A stretch of 64,000 nucleotides of DNA from Larkinella arboricola (GCF_003259745.1 NZ_QLMC01000007.1:238688-302687); one strand, 5' to 3'; shown: positions 1 through 9,959, counted from the stretch's first letter. Numbers and translations: made by a program. Notes: a model not told the origin generated them from the sequence alone.

Positions 1-359
1 AAGCATTTTCAGGCGTCTATTGCGTTTGGATTTGACATAGTGTTGGGGCCTTACAAATCTCCATTGCCTTGATACTGTTGAGGTTAGATTCAATTAATTC
101 TTTATATTATTCAATAACCTGGATTTTTGTAAATAGTTATGGCGGGTAATTTAATTTGTGAGTATACGGCCTGTTGATTATTGAGACCTGCGTTGGAGCG
201 TATTGTTACAGGATAAACGTTGAGGGCATGAACGGAGGATAAGCGTCAGTAAACGCTTCGGGATGGGGCTTGCCGCATGGTACGGCGTTGGCGCCCTGAG
301 GTACAATTGTATCAGGGGATTAATCGGTAGAAAGCCGGAAGGAGATACGGTTTGGAGCG
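1..359. other. Left-edge stretch without a recognised gene
   Basis: No reading frame with protein-like composition was found. A small hairpin (AAGCGT / ACGCTT) lies at about 241-258, downstream of the minus-strand sanA-like gene, but has no T tract. The stretch may hold the 3' untranslated region of that gene and part of a neighbour outside the window. Confidence 0.4.
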
Positions 360-1067
360 TTACCGGATTTCTTTGTTGTCCATGATCGGCTTGGGATGCA
401 CCACGTAGACATCCAGAACCGCCAGCGGACGCGCCAGGTATTCGCGGATCAGCGTGCGGAACGAATAGCCGCCGGGAATGTCCTGGGCGGCAAACGCAAC
501 GGCATTCATGCCCTGGTGGTTGCCAATGTATAAAGCCCGGGCGTTATGGAAATTCTGGGAGATGATCGTAATCTTATCCTGATTAAACACCCGTTTGCAC
601 CGAACCACCGAATCGAAGGTGCGGTAGCCCGCGTAGTCAAGAATCATGTCGGATTCGGGAACACCCAGCCGAATCAGGGCCTTTTTCATGTCGGCCGGTT
701 CGTTATAGTACTCCGAATCGTTATTCCCGCTCAGGATAATGTGCTTGATTTTGCCGACTTTCCACAACCGGGCGGTTGCTTCCATCCGGTACCGGAAGAA
801 GAGGTTTTCGTTGCCGCTTTTGACGGATTTGCTGGTGCCAAGCACCAGCCCCACATCGTTGGACGGCAACTTATTGATGTCAAAATACACCTGACTCCGG
901 GTGCTGTACACGACCCAGAAATTACAAAGGAGCACAACCGTAACGCTCACAAAGGCAACGGCAATGCCGCCTTTGAGCAGACGCTTCACCCGCAGCAGGC
1001 GGGTTCGGGGGCTGGCTTCCTTGTAATCGCCGGATTGTCGGCCAGTCGTGTACGGCATCGGATTCAT
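360..1067 (-). CDS. SanA/YdcF-like (DUF218) membrane-anchored protein
   Basis: The 235-residue protein has a basic N-terminus, one membrane segment at about residues 33-54, and then a DUF218-type core: GLVLGTSK near residue 68, an ILSGNN strand, a conserved YYNEPADM stretch and a late NFHNARALYIG segment. This order is that of SanA/YdcF proteins, which affect envelope permeability in enterobacteria; the biochemical activity is unknown. The start lies one base after the stop of parC, so it is probably cotranscribed with parC. A second Met at residue 4 is an equally possible start. Family assignment is fairly secure, function is not. Confidence 0.8.
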   Translation of the reverse strand: MNPMPYTTGRQSGDYKEASPRTRLLRVKRLLKGGIAVAFVSVTVVLLCNFWVVYSTRSQVYFDINKLPSNDVGLVLGTSKSVKSGNENLFFRYRMEATARLWKVGKIKHIILSGNNDSEYYNEPADMKKALIRLGVPESDMILDYAGYRTFDSVVRCKRVFNQDKITIISQNFHNARALYIGNHQGMNAVAFAAQDIPGGYSFRTLIREYLARPLAVLDVYVVHPKPIMDNKEIR

Positions 1068-1068
1068 G

Positions 1069-3729
1069 TCATGAGAACAAGCCTAGTTGTTGCACTTTTT
1101 TCTCAGAACCGTTGTCATCAATGGCGGATGGTTCGTCCACGGGCTCATCGATGTCCGCTTCTTCAACTAGTAAGTTAGAATTTATTGTCCTATTTTCCGC
1201 AATTTCCCGCTCATTAATCTGTCGTGGGGGCAATAACTTCACTTCCTTTACTTTGGCAAAGGGCAATTTTGCTCCCAATGCCTTCCAACCCCGCACGTCG
1301 ATGAAACCTTCGGGTTCGAGCACCATTTTTTCGAGCGGTCCGCGTTCTTTCATCTGGTGGACAATTTCGAAACGCGGGTGCTGATCGGCCGAAACCGCCA
1401 GCATCTTCGAGCCTTTGGCATCGCCGACGAAGTTAAATTTCTTGTCCTGCGTCGTGGTCTCGACCTTAAATCGTTTGACGTAGTGCGACTTCTGATTGGC
1501 TTCGTAGTACACCGTCGACAGAATCCGCTCGGGATCAAATTTCTCCAGGATCGCAATTTCGGACGGTTCGTAGCGGTTGGTCAGGTTGTAGTTGGTCAGT
1601 TCATACTGCCCATCCTTATAGACCACCAGAATGCTCATGCCGTTGTCGAAGTTGCCGAGGTATTTTCCGCGTTCGTCGCGGTTCAGACGTCCCAGGTGTT
1701 CATCATACCAGATATCGACCCCGCCGAGCGTTGAAACGCCCCCCGATTTCAGGCTTACTTTCCGAACCGGATACTTGGTGACAATATTGCCCTGCGCCGA
1801 CCGGTTTTTAATACCGACCTCCGCAAAATTGTAATCAAACTGCTTGATCTTGGCTGTGCTCTGGGCTGTCAGATTGATGGTGACAACCTCCGCTTCTCCG
1901 TTGTCGTTGGCGGTAAACCACAGCACTTTCGACTTCGGATTGCCCATAGTCAGGTCATACTCCCGGTCGCGGGTCACGGCGGTCACGCTAAACCGTTTGG
2001 CCATCGTTATGCCCGATTTACCGTCCAGATACAGCAGGTTATACACCTTCCGCTCGTCATTTTTCTTAAAGACGGCGCAGTAGATAATATCCTTACCCAC
2101 GAAGGTTTTATCCTGAACTTTGGTGACCAGGCATTTGCCATCACGCCGGAACACGATGATATCGTCAATATCGGAGCAGTCCGACACGAACTCGTCTTTC
2201 TTCAGGCCGGTACCGACAAATCCGCCTTCCCGATCCACATAAAGTTTTGCGTTGTTGGCCGCCACCACGTTGGCCGCGATGGTATTAAACGTCCGGATTT
2301 CGGTTTTTCGCTCCCGTCCTTTGCCGTATTTTTTGAGCAGCTCTTTGAAGTAGCTGATGGCGTAGCGGGTCAGGTTCGCGAGGTTGTCGTCGGTTTCGGC
2401 CAGTTCCTGTTCCAGCCGGCGCATGAGTTCTTCGGCTTTGAAGGCGTCGTATTTCGAAATCCGCTTGATCCGGATTTCGGTCAGCCGAATCAGGTCGTCT
2501 TCCGTAATTTCGCGGTAGAACTGTTTTTTGAACGGTTTCAGTCCTTTGTCGATGGTAGCCAGAACGGCTTCAAACGTTTCGCACTCCTCGATTTTCCGGT
2601 AAATACGGTTTTCGATAAAGATCTTTTCGAGCGAACTATACAGCAGTTTTTCCAGCAACTCACTCCGGCGGATCTGCAACTCGCGTTCGAGCAGCGCAAC
2701 CGTCTGGTGCGTGTTGATTTTCAGAATGTCGGTAACCGAAACAAAGTGCGGTTTGTCCCCGATAATCACGCAGGCATTGGGCGACACCGATACCTCGCAT
2801 TCCGTAAACGCATACAGGGCGTCGATGGTAATATCGGGCGAAACACCGGGGGCCAGATGCACGTGAATTTCAACATCCTTCGACGTCAGATCCTCCACTT
2901 TCTTGATCTTGATCTTGCCGTCGTCGTTGGCTTTAATAATCGAATCCTTGATGGAAGTCGTCGTGGTGCCAAACGGTATTTCGCGGATAATCAGCGTTTT
3001 CTTGTCAAATTCCTCGATCTTCGCCCGAATGCGGACTTTACCGCCCCGGCTACCGTCGTTGTAGTTACTGATGTCAACGTAACCGCCGGTCAAAAAATCG
3101 GGATATAACGTGACGGGCTTGTCTTTCAGGATATTGATCGACGCATCGATCAGCTCAATGAAGTTGTGCGGCAGAATTTTGGTCGATAAGCCCACGGCAA
3201 TCCCTTCCACGCCCAGCGCCAGCAGCAGGGGGAATTTAACGGGCAGGGTGACGGGTTCCTTCTTCCGGCCATCGTACGACAACTGCCATTCGGTGGTCTG
3301 CGGATTGAAAAGAACGTCGTTGCCAAATTTCGACAACCGGACCTCGATGTAGCGGGGTGCGGCAGCGCCGTCGCCGGTGCGGACATCACCCCAGTTTCCC
3401 TGCGTATCGAACACCAGGTTTTTCTGCCCGATGGTGGTCATTGCGTCGCCAATCGAAGCATCACCATGCGGGTGGTACTGCATGGTCTGGCCGATTACGT
3501 TCGCGACTTTATTAAAGCGTCCGTCGTCCATTTCCTTCAGGGCGTGCAGAATCCGGCGTTGCACCGGCTTCAGACCGTCTTCAACGGCCGGAACCGCCCG
3601 TTCCAGAATGACATAGGAAGCATATTCTAAAAACCAGTTTTCGTATAGGCCCGACACCACGGTTTGCTGGTGGAGGGTATTTTCATTTTGCTCTTCCGGT
3701 AGTTCAGTGGGATCCAGAATTTCGCTCAT
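1069..3729 (-). CDS. parC: DNA topoisomerase IV subunit A
   Basis: The 886-residue type IIA topoisomerase A subunit cuts and rejoins DNA together with ParE to decatenate chromosomes. The winged-helix region has HPHGD at 86-90 and the catalytic tyrosine at Tyr127 in APRYIE. The C-terminal beta-pinwheel shows no GyrA-box (QRRGGKG-like), which with the length favours ParC over GyrA. The quinolone-determining position equal to E. coli GyrA Ser83 is Ala91, and Asp87 is kept as Asp95. The start used gives MSEILDPTEL. The next gene starts one base after its stop. parE is not in the window. Confidence 0.93.
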   Translation of the reverse strand: MSEILDPTELPEEQNENTLHQQTVVSGLYENWFLEYASYVILERAVPAVEDGLKPVQRRILHALKEMDDGRFNKVANVIGQTMQYHPHGDASIGDAMTTIGQKNLVFDTQGNWGDVRTGDGAAAPRYIEVRLSKFGNDVLFNPQTTEWQLSYDGRKKEPVTLPVKFPLLLALGVEGIAVGLSTKILPHNFIELIDASINILKDKPVTLYPDFLTGGYVDISNYNDGSRGGKVRIRAKIEEFDKKTLIIREIPFGTTTTSIKDSIIKANDDGKIKIKKVEDLTSKDVEIHVHLAPGVSPDITIDALYAFTECEVSVSPNACVIIGDKPHFVSVTDILKINTHQTVALLERELQIRRSELLEKLLYSSLEKIFIENRIYRKIEECETFEAVLATIDKGLKPFKKQFYREITEDDLIRLTEIRIKRISKYDAFKAEELMRRLEQELAETDDNLANLTRYAISYFKELLKKYGKGRERKTEIRTFNTIAANVVAANNAKLYVDREGGFVGTGLKKDEFVSDCSDIDDIIVFRRDGKCLVTKVQDKTFVGKDIIYCAVFKKNDERKVYNLLYLDGKSGITMAKRFSVTAVTRDREYDLTMGNPKSKVLWFTANDNGEAEVVTINLTAQSTAKIKQFDYNFAEVGIKNRSAQGNIVTKYPVRKVSLKSGGVSTLGGVDIWYDEHLGRLNRDERGKYLGNFDNGMSILVVYKDGQYELTNYNLTNRYEPSEIAILEKFDPERILSTVYYEANQKSHYVKRFKVETTTQDKKFNFVGDAKGSKMLAVSADQHPRFEIVHQMKERGPLEKMVLEPEGFIDVRGWKALGAKLPFAKVKEVKLLPPRQINEREIAENRTINSNLLVEEADIDEPVDEPSAIDDNGSEKKVQQLGLFS

Positions 3730-4171
3730 TCGACTAATGACGGTAAAACTCGGTGGTAAATGCTATCGTTTTGATGGGCTCGGCGGGAAAAAAACCGTCG
3801 ATAGCTTTATAAAGATACAACCTTTTTTGGAAAAAAGTGCCTTAAATGCGCTGAAATGCGGCATTATGAGCATAATCGTTGTACCCCTATATCGCCAGAT
3901 CAGAAACTTACAAAAGCACGAACGACTGTCAATCCGGTTATGCCCGGGCAATCATTCCCCTTTTATACGCTTTGCCTGATCGCTCTTTCCTGAAAACGTT
4001 ATATGATACTTGTATTACAAATATAGTAATTATAAATCAGAATGCGGTATTTCTTCCCTTAAATCAGCCCCTGCGGTCATAAATACCGTTCGGGCCAGTG
4101 AAAGAGCGGGTGTCCCGGAAGGACGGTTTAATCGCAACGGCGAACCATCGGTGGGCTGGAAAATGGCGATG
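3730..4171. other. Intergenic region upstream of parC
   Basis: No convincing gene is present between parC and the Nudix gene, both on the minus strand. On the minus strand a TATATTTG (TAnnTTTG-type -7 box) sits at 4018-4025, but no good -33 partner is visible and the resulting leader of parC would be about 280 nt, so it is only a weak promoter candidate. Confidence 0.35.
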
Positions 4172-4810
4172 TTACTTAGGCACCGAATTGATTACCATCA
4201 GCAGTTCGCTGATCATCATGGCCGTTGCTCCCCAGACTTTAAAGCCCTGAAGCTGATAGAAAGGGGCGTCAATGATCGTACCGCGTACTTCAATGGCATT
4301 GGCACCAATAATGGTTTCATCCATCAATTCTTCTAACGATACCTCGACAACGTGCTCCACCTCACGCGGATCGGGGTAAAAATCCGGGCGGTAAGGCAGA
4401 ATACCCACGACCGGCTGAACGAAAAAATTGCTGGGGGGAATATACAACTCGGTCAGCTTACCGAGCACTTTTACATCCGTCACGCGAATGCCGACTTCTT
4501 CCTGCGCTTCCCGCAGGGCCGTCCGGATCAGGCTCTCATCCGTTCGTTCCATGCGTCCGCCCGGAAAGGCCATCTGTCCGGCGTGAACGCCGTCGTACTG
4601 CGGACGCAGAATAAGCGGAACCAGAATAGAACCCCGGTACGGGTAAAAGACAATGAGCACGGCGCTGCGCCGGGTGCGTTCATTCGGTTGCATAGCCGTT
4701 CGCAGCCGCGAGGCCGAAGCCATTTTCTTATGGGCCTCAGCACCGGGCAGCGGTTCCGCCAGTCGTTCTTTGAGGGCACTGGCAAAGCTATGAAACGAAA
4801 GATCAAGCAT
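4172..4810 (-). CDS. Nudix hydrolase, CoA pyrophosphatase type
   Basis: The 212-residue protein has the NudL/YeaB pattern: a LILRPQYDGVHAGQMAFPGG segment directly before the Nudix box, which ends REAQEEVGI (about 84-108) and supplies the metal-binding glutamates. The family hydrolyses CoA and derivatives to phosphopantetheine and 3',5'-ADP. The N-terminal part matches the usual length of the family. Its start codon overlaps the last 8 bases of the upstream flavoprotein gene, so translation is probably coupled. The substrate has not been proved from sequence. Confidence 0.85.
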   Translation of the reverse strand: MLDLSFHSFASALKERLAEPLPGAEAHKKMASASRLRTAMQPNERTRRSAVLIVFYPYRGSILVPLILRPQYDGVHAGQMAFPGGRMERTDESLIRTALREAQEEVGIRVTDVKVLGKLTELYIPPSNFFVQPVVGILPYRPDFYPDPREVEHVVEVSLEELMDETIIGANAIEVRGTIIDAPFYQLQGFKVWGATAMMISELLMVINSVPK

Positions 4811-6386
4811 ATAGTTTGGCTACTTGTTCAGCACATTTTTCACCGTCCATCGCGGCCGATACAATACCGCCCGCGTATCCCGCTCCCTCGCTACAGGGAA
4901 ATAACCGGCTGATCTGGACGTGTTCGAGCGTGTCGGGCCGACGCGGAATCCGGACCGGCGAGGACGTACGGCTTTCCACTCCAATCAGTTGCGCTTCGTT
5001 GGTGACGTATCCGCGCATTGATTTTCCGAATTGCTGCAAACCGGTTTTCAGGGGCATGGCAATCGTTTCGGGCAATACCGCCTGCATATCAACCGACTGA
5101 AGACCGGGCTGGTATGAAGTCGGCAGCAGGCTTTTGGAAACCCTACCGTTCACAAAATCGGAAACCCGTTGCGCCGGGGCGGTCTGGTTACCGCCCGCGA
5201 GCTGACAGGCCCGTTGTTCGAGTTCTTTCTGAAAGTGTATTCCGGCCAGTGGACCGTATTCTTTATAGTTGTTCAAATCCGTATCGTGAACCGCCACGAC
5301 CAGCCCCGAATTGGCGTACTTCGAATCCCGGCGTGAGGGCGACATCCCGTTCACAACCAGTTCGCCCGGGGCCGTAGCCGCCGGAACGATGAAGCCGCCC
5401 GGACACATGCAGAACGAGAAAACACCCCGTTCCACGCCTTTATGCCGGGTTTGCGTCACCAGACTGTACGAAGCCGCGGGCAGGTAATCGCCCCGCTCGG
5501 GCCGGTGGTACTGAAGCTGGTCGATCAGCGACTGCTGGTGTTCAATCCGGACGCCCATCGCAAATGGTTTGCTCTCGATGGTAATTCCTTTCCGGTGCAA
5601 CAATTCAAAAACGTCGCGGGCCGAATGTCCCGTCGCCAGAATGACGCCCAGACCCGTCAGTTCATCACCCCGGTCGGTTATCACGCCCCTGACTTCGTTC
5701 TGTTCGATCAGCAGATCCACCATGCGCGTGTCGAACCGGACCTCGCCACCGGCTTCGATGATGCTTTGCCGCAGGGCCACCACCACCTCGGGCAGTTTGT
5801 TGGTGCCGATGTGCGGGTGGGCATCCACCAGAATCTGCTCCGTGGCTCCGTGGGCCACGAAAATTTCCAGAATCCGACGCACATCGCCCCGCTTTTTGGA
5901 ACGGGTATAGAGCTTGCCGTCGGAATACGTACCCGCCCCGCCTTCACCGAAGCAATAGTTCGATTCGGGGTTTACTTTGTGGTCCTTATTGATGGCGGCC
6001 AGGTCGCGCCGACGCGCCCGGACATCGCTGCCGCGTTCCAGCACGATGGGTTTTAGGCCCAGTTCGACCAGCCGCAAAGCCGCAAACAAACCCGCCGGAC
6101 CGGCCCCCACCACAATCACCGGGCGGGCGTGGCTTACATCCGGGTACGACTTCTGGTAGGCAATCAGCGGGCGTGGTGGTTCGTCCACATAGATTTCGGC
6201 ATCGACGTGTACCTTAACCTGACGTGAACGGGCGTCGATGGACTGCCGCAGCTTACGAACGACGGGACGTTCCGGCTGGGCAATCAGGTCGGCCGGAAGC
6301 TGTAATCGGTTGTATATTTCCCGCTCAAAAGCCGTGTTATCAAAAGCAATATCGGGTTCAAGCGTTAATGAAAGCGAATGAATCAT
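4803..6386 (-). CDS. FAD-dependent oxidoreductase (COG2509 type)
   Basis: The 527-residue protein has an N-terminal extension of about 85 residues, then a Rossmann motif VGAGPAGLFAAL (Gly94, Gly96, Gly99) ending in the acidic LERG, and a later GVILATGHSARD second nucleotide-binding strand. The SNYCFGEGGAGTYSDGK segment is typical of COG2509 'FAD-dependent dehydrogenases'. The reaction is unknown in this family. The C-terminal GGIVSAAMDGEKCA segment closes the FAD site. Its 3' end overlaps the Nudix gene by 8 bases. No signal peptide is present, so it is cytoplasmic. Confidence 0.85.
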   Translation of the reverse strand: MIHSLSLTLEPDIAFDNTAFEREIYNRLQLPADLIAQPERPVVRKLRQSIDARSRQVKVHVDAEIYVDEPPRPLIAYQKSYPDVSHARPVIVVGAGPAGLFAALRLVELGLKPIVLERGSDVRARRRDLAAINKDHKVNPESNYCFGEGGAGTYSDGKLYTRSKKRGDVRRILEIFVAHGATEQILVDAHPHIGTNKLPEVVVALRQSIIEAGGEVRFDTRMVDLLIEQNEVRGVITDRGDELTGLGVILATGHSARDVFELLHRKGITIESKPFAMGVRIEHQQSLIDQLQYHRPERGDYLPAASYSLVTQTRHKGVERGVFSFCMCPGGFIVPAATAPGELVVNGMSPSRRDSKYANSGLVVAVHDTDLNNYKEYGPLAGIHFQKELEQRACQLAGGNQTAPAQRVSDFVNGRVSKSLLPTSYQPGLQSVDMQAVLPETIAMPLKTGLQQFGKSMRGYVTNEAQLIGVESRTSSPVRIPRRPDTLEHVQISRLFPCSEGAGYAGGIVSAAMDGEKCAEQVAKLYA

Positions 6387-6519
6387 AGGTATTATTTCCT
6401 ATAAGCTCAACAACCGGACCCCGTTTCAGGTTCGCCGTTTATTTCTTATATTATTTTAGTATTAATTGGTAAATTTATTTAATCAACTTGAATTAACACG
6501 GGCTGACCTGAACTTATCA

Positions 6520-6550
6520 TTCGTTTTTCCACGCCCTGACCCTATCTTTG
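6520..6550 (+). promoter_or_regulatory. Candidate Bacteroidota promoter of the fucosidase gene
   Basis: TATCTTTG at 6543-6550 fits the TAnnTTTG -7 box exactly; TTCG at 6520-6523 is 19 bases upstream and is one mismatch from the TTTG -33 box. Transcription would start near 6557, giving a leader of about 60 nt before the ATG at 6618. Confidence 0.45.
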
Positions 6551-6617
6551 ACCCTGTGATGGGGCGTTCCGGTGAAGAAACCGGCGTCTCTTTCTGCCTG
6601 ATGAAATCCACGTTCTA

Positions 6618-8699
6618 ATGAAAAAGACTTTTTTCCTGATTTTACTCAGTACCCTGCGTTTATCTGCACAAAAAACCGCTCCGCCCGCGCCCTACGGCGC
6701 CCTGCCGAGTCCGCAACAGGTTGAGTGGCAGAAGATGGAGTACTATATGTTTATCCACCTGGGGCCGAACACGTTTACCAACAAAGAATGGGGCCACGGC
6801 GATGAAGACCCCAAGGTATTTAACCCCACCAGACTCGATGCTCGCCAATGGGCCCGCACGGCCAAAGCCGCTGGTATGAAGGCCATTATCATCACGGCCA
6901 AACACCACGACGGCTTCTGTCTGTGGCCCAGCAAATTCAGCAAGCATACCGTACGGGAAAGCGCCTGGAAAAACGGTCAGGGTGATGTGCTGCGCGAATT
7001 GTCCGACGCCTGCAAGGAATACGGTTTGAAATTCGGGGTATATCTCTCGCCCTGGGACCGTAACCATCCCGCCTACGGAACGCCGGAGTATAACCAGATT
7101 TTTGCCAACACGCTCGACGAAGTACTGAGCAACTACGGCGAGGTATTTGAACAGTGGTTCGACGGGGCCAACGGCGAAGGAGCCAACGGCAAACGGCAGG
7201 AGTACGACTGGGACCTGTTCCGGGGTGTGGTGTATAAACACCAGCCCAAGGCCATCATTTTCAGTGATATCGGTCCGGGTTGCCGCTGGATGGGCAACGA
7301 AAGCGGAATTGCGGGCGAAACCAACTGGTCGACGCTGAACACCGACGGGTTTGGAATGGGCAGTGCCGCCCCGCCGACGCACGTACTCAACACCGGTAAT
7401 GAAAACGGAAAATACTGGATTCCGGCGGAGGTCGATGTGTCGATCCGGCCGGGCTGGTTCTACAGCCCCGACACCGACGACCGGGTGAAGACCCTGACCC
7501 ACCTGATGAAAATCTATTATTCGTCGGTGGGCCGCAACGGAAATCTGCTGCTGAATGTGCCGGTTTCGCGCGAAGGGCTGATTCACAAAAACGATTCGAC
7601 CCGTCTGATGGAATTCCGCAAAACCGTGGCCGAGTCGTTCAAAACGAATCTGGCGCTGGGCAAAACCGTGACGGCTTCGGCGGTGCGGGGCAAAGACCAG
7701 CGGTTTGGTGCCAAAAACCTGCTGGACGGTAACTACGACACCTACTGGACCACCGACGATGCCGTTCGGCAGGGCTCGTTTGTGATCGATCTGGGCAAAC
7801 CGACGGAGATCAACCGGATTGTCCTGCAGGAATACATCCCGCTGGGGCAGCGCGTCAAATCCTTCAAAGTGGAAGCCTGGAACGGCAAGCAATTTGAAAC
7901 CATCGACCAGCAGACCACCATCGGCTACAAGCGCATTCTGGTGTTCCCGACCCTGAAAACGACGAAGGTCCGGGTGACCATTCTGGAATCCAATGCCTGC
8001 CCGGTGCTGGCGGAATGCGCCCTGTACAAAGCGACCGAACTGCTGTCGAACCCCGAAATTGCGCGCAATAAGCAAGGTTTGGTAACCATCACCTCCGAAG
8101 TAGCCGACCCGGTTATCCGGTATACGACCGACGGCTCGGAACCGACGCTGGCATCGACCCGCTACACGGCCCCGTTCAACTACGCCAAAGGAGGCACCAT
8201 CAAAGCCAAAGCGTTTATCAAAAACGGTGCGGAGTCGTCGGAAGTCGTTCCGGCTTCGTTTGATCTGGCACCCGAAAAGTGGTCGGTGGTGGCCAGTGAC
8301 GACAGACTGCGGAATGCGGCCAGCCGCGCCATCGACTCCAATCCGCGCACCATCTGGCAAACCGGACGGCAGGAGGGAAGCGCCAAATACCCGCACGAAC
8401 TGGTGGTGAACCTGGGCGAGACGCTGAACCTGAAAGGTTTTACGTATACACCCCGTCAGGACGGTCAGAACGGCGGCACGATTTACCAGTACAGTTTCTA
8501 CGTGAGCGAAAACGGTACCGACTGGAAACCCGTTCTGGAAAAACAGGCGTTTGCCAACATCCGGAATAACCCGGTGAAACAGGAAGTGCCGTTTGCCAGT
8601 CCGCAGAAAGCCAAATTCATCAAACTCATGGCCCTTTCGTCGGTGAACGAGAATGAAAACTGGGCGTCGGCTGCGGAATTGGGCGTGCTGGTAAACTAA
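6618..8699 (+). CDS. Secreted GH29 alpha-L-fucosidase with discoidin tail
   Basis: The 693-residue protein begins with a signal peptide (cleavage near Ala17-Gln18). The GH29 barrel follows: MEYYMFIHLGPNTFTN, KHHDGFCLW (95-103) and the putative nucleophile Asp182 in EQWFDGANG. GH29 enzymes are retaining enzymes that release alpha-L-fucose from glycans. After residue 340 there is an F5/8-type C (discoidin) module, then a chitobiase-type beta-sandwich (RYTTDGSEPT), then a second discoidin-like module, probably for glycan binding. It has its own promoter and a strong terminator, so it looks monocistronic. The acid/base residue was not located. Confidence 0.9.
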   Translation: MKKTFFLILLSTLRLSAQKTAPPAPYGALPSPQQVEWQKMEYYMFIHLGPNTFTNKEWGHGDEDPKVFNPTRLDARQWARTAKAAGMKAIIITAKHHDGFCLWPSKFSKHTVRESAWKNGQGDVLRELSDACKEYGLKFGVYLSPWDRNHPAYGTPEYNQIFANTLDEVLSNYGEVFEQWFDGANGEGANGKRQEYDWDLFRGVVYKHQPKAIIFSDIGPGCRWMGNESGIAGETNWSTLNTDGFGMGSAAPPTHVLNTGNENGKYWIPAEVDVSIRPGWFYSPDTDDRVKTLTHLMKIYYSSVGRNGNLLLNVPVSREGLIHKNDSTRLMEFRKTVAESFKTNLALGKTVTASAVRGKDQRFGAKNLLDGNYDTYWTTDDAVRQGSFVIDLGKPTEINRIVLQEYIPLGQRVKSFKVEAWNGKQFETIDQQTTIGYKRILVFPTLKTTKVRVTILESNACPVLAECALYKATELLSNPEIARNKQGLVTITSEVADPVIRYTTDGSEPTLASTRYTAPFNYAKGGTIKAKAFIKNGAESSEVVPASFDLAPEKWSVVASDDRLRNAASRAIDSNPRTIWQTGRQEGSAKYPHELVVNLGETLNLKGFTYTPRQDGQNGGTIYQYSFYVSENGTDWKPVLEKQAFANIRNNPVKQEVPFASPQKAKFIKLMALSSVNENENWASAAELGVLVN

Positions 8700-8723
8700 C
8701 CCTACGAAATCAACAACCCTATG

Positions 8724-8772
8724 CCCGTCAGGTTCGCGCAATCTTTTGCCCAGCCTGACGGGTTTTCTTTTT
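8724..8772 (+). terminator. Rho-independent terminator after the fucosidase gene
   Basis: A 9-bp stem, CCCGTCAGG (8724-8732) with CCTGACGGG (8754-8762), is followed by TTTTCTTTTT. It ends only five bases before the start codon of the next gene at 8778. Confidence 0.85.
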
Positions 8773-8777
8773 AAACG

Positions 8778-9959
8778 ATGGCACATTCAACAGGCTTTGA
8801 AGCCCCCGATTTTTACGGAATCGACGAACTGCTGACGGAAGAACAGAAGCTGGTTCGGGCGTCGATGCGGGCGTTTGTCAACCGGGAAATCAGCCCCATT
8901 ATCGAAGAATGCGCCCAGCGTGGAGCGTTTCCGAAATCGCTGGCCCGGAAGTTTGGCGAGATGGGGGCCTTCGGTCCGACGCTTCCGACGGAGTACGGCG
9001 GGGGCGGACTCGATGCCATTTCCTACGGTCTGATGATGCAGGAAATTGAGCGGGGCGATTCGGGCATGCGGTCCTGCGTGTCGGTACAGAGTTCGCTGGT
9101 GATGTGGCCGATTTACGCGTACGGGTCCGACGAACAGAAGCGCCGGTTTCTGCCCCGACTGGCCACGGGCGAACTGCTGGGGTGCTTCGGGCTGACCGAA
9201 CCCGACCACGGTTCGAACCCCGCCGGAATGCAGACCTCCTTTGTGGAGCACGACGATTACTACCTGCTGAACGGTTCCAAGCTCTGGATCACCAACGCGC
9301 CGGTGGCCGATGTGGCCGTGGTCTGGGCCAAAAACGAACAGGGCCGGGTGCGGGGTTTGCTGGTGGAACGCGGTATGGACGGTTTTTCAACGCCCGAAAT
9401 TCACGGCAAATGGTCACTGCGGGCCAGCGCGACGGGTGAACTGGTGTTTCAGGACGTGAAGGTACCTAAGGAAAATCTGCTGCCCGGAGCCGACGGTATG
9501 AAAGGGCCGTTGCGTTGTCTGGATCAGGCCCGGTACGGTATTGCCTGGGGCGTGGTGGGAGCGGCTATGGATTGTTACGATTCCGCCCGGCGGTACGCGC
9601 TCGAACGGCAGCAATTCGGAAAGCCTATCGCGTCGTTTCAACTGGTGCAGAAGAAACTGGCCGAAATGCTCACCGAGATTACGAAAGCGCAGTTGATCTG
9701 CTGGCGGCTGGGTGTTCTGAAAAACGAGGGGAAAGCCACTACAGCCCAGATTTCGCTCGCCAAACGCAGCAACGTCGAAATGGCGCTGAACGTGGCGCGG
9801 GAAGCCCGGCAGATACACGGAGCAATGGGTATTTCGGGTGAATACCCGATCATGCGCCACCTGATGAACCTGGAATCGGTGGTTACATACGAGGGCACCC
9901 ACGACATTCACCTGCTGATTCTGGGTAACGAGATTACCGGGATTCCGGCGTTTAAGTAA
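8778..9959 (+). CDS. gcdH: Glutaryl-CoA dehydrogenase-like acyl-CoA dehydrogenase
   Basis: The 393-residue flavoenzyme would oxidise and decarboxylate glutaryl-CoA to crotonyl-CoA in lysine/tryptophan breakdown, passing electrons to ETF. The N-terminal GIDELLTEEQKLVRASMRAF, the mid-domain FGLTEPDHGSNP and the C-terminal YEGTHDIH follow the GCDH subfamily; Glu372 in YEGT is the expected catalytic base. The arginine pattern that separates GCDH from other acyl-CoA dehydrogenases was not checked residue by residue, so substrate is inferred from overall similarity. The etfB-etfA genes at 32.5-34.4 kb encode the expected acceptor. Confidence 0.88.
   Translation: MAHSTGFEAPDFYGIDELLTEEQKLVRASMRAFVNREISPIIEECAQRGAFPKSLARKFGEMGAFGPTLPTEYGGGGLDAISYGLMMQEIERGDSGMRSCVSVQSSLVMWPIYAYGSDEQKRRFLPRLATGELLGCFGLTEPDHGSNPAGMQTSFVEHDDYYLLNGSKLWITNAPVADVAVVWAKNEQGRVRGLLVERGMDGFSTPEIHGKWSLRASATGELVFQDVKVPKENLLPGADGMKGPLRCLDQARYGIAWGVVGAAMDCYDSARRYALERQQFGKPIASFQLVQKKLAEMLTEITKAQLICWRLGVLKNEGKATTAQISLAKRSNVEMALNVAREARQIHGAMGISGEYPIMRHLMNLESVVTYEGTHDIHLLILGNEITGIPAFK

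Noticed and set aside
6660..8786. 708-codon open frame antisense to the fucosidase gene
   Set aside because: High-GC codon bias opens the opposite frame; the composition is His/Arg/Val/Phe-rich and repetitive as in antisense shadows, with no domain, while the plus strand has a complete GH29 enzyme.
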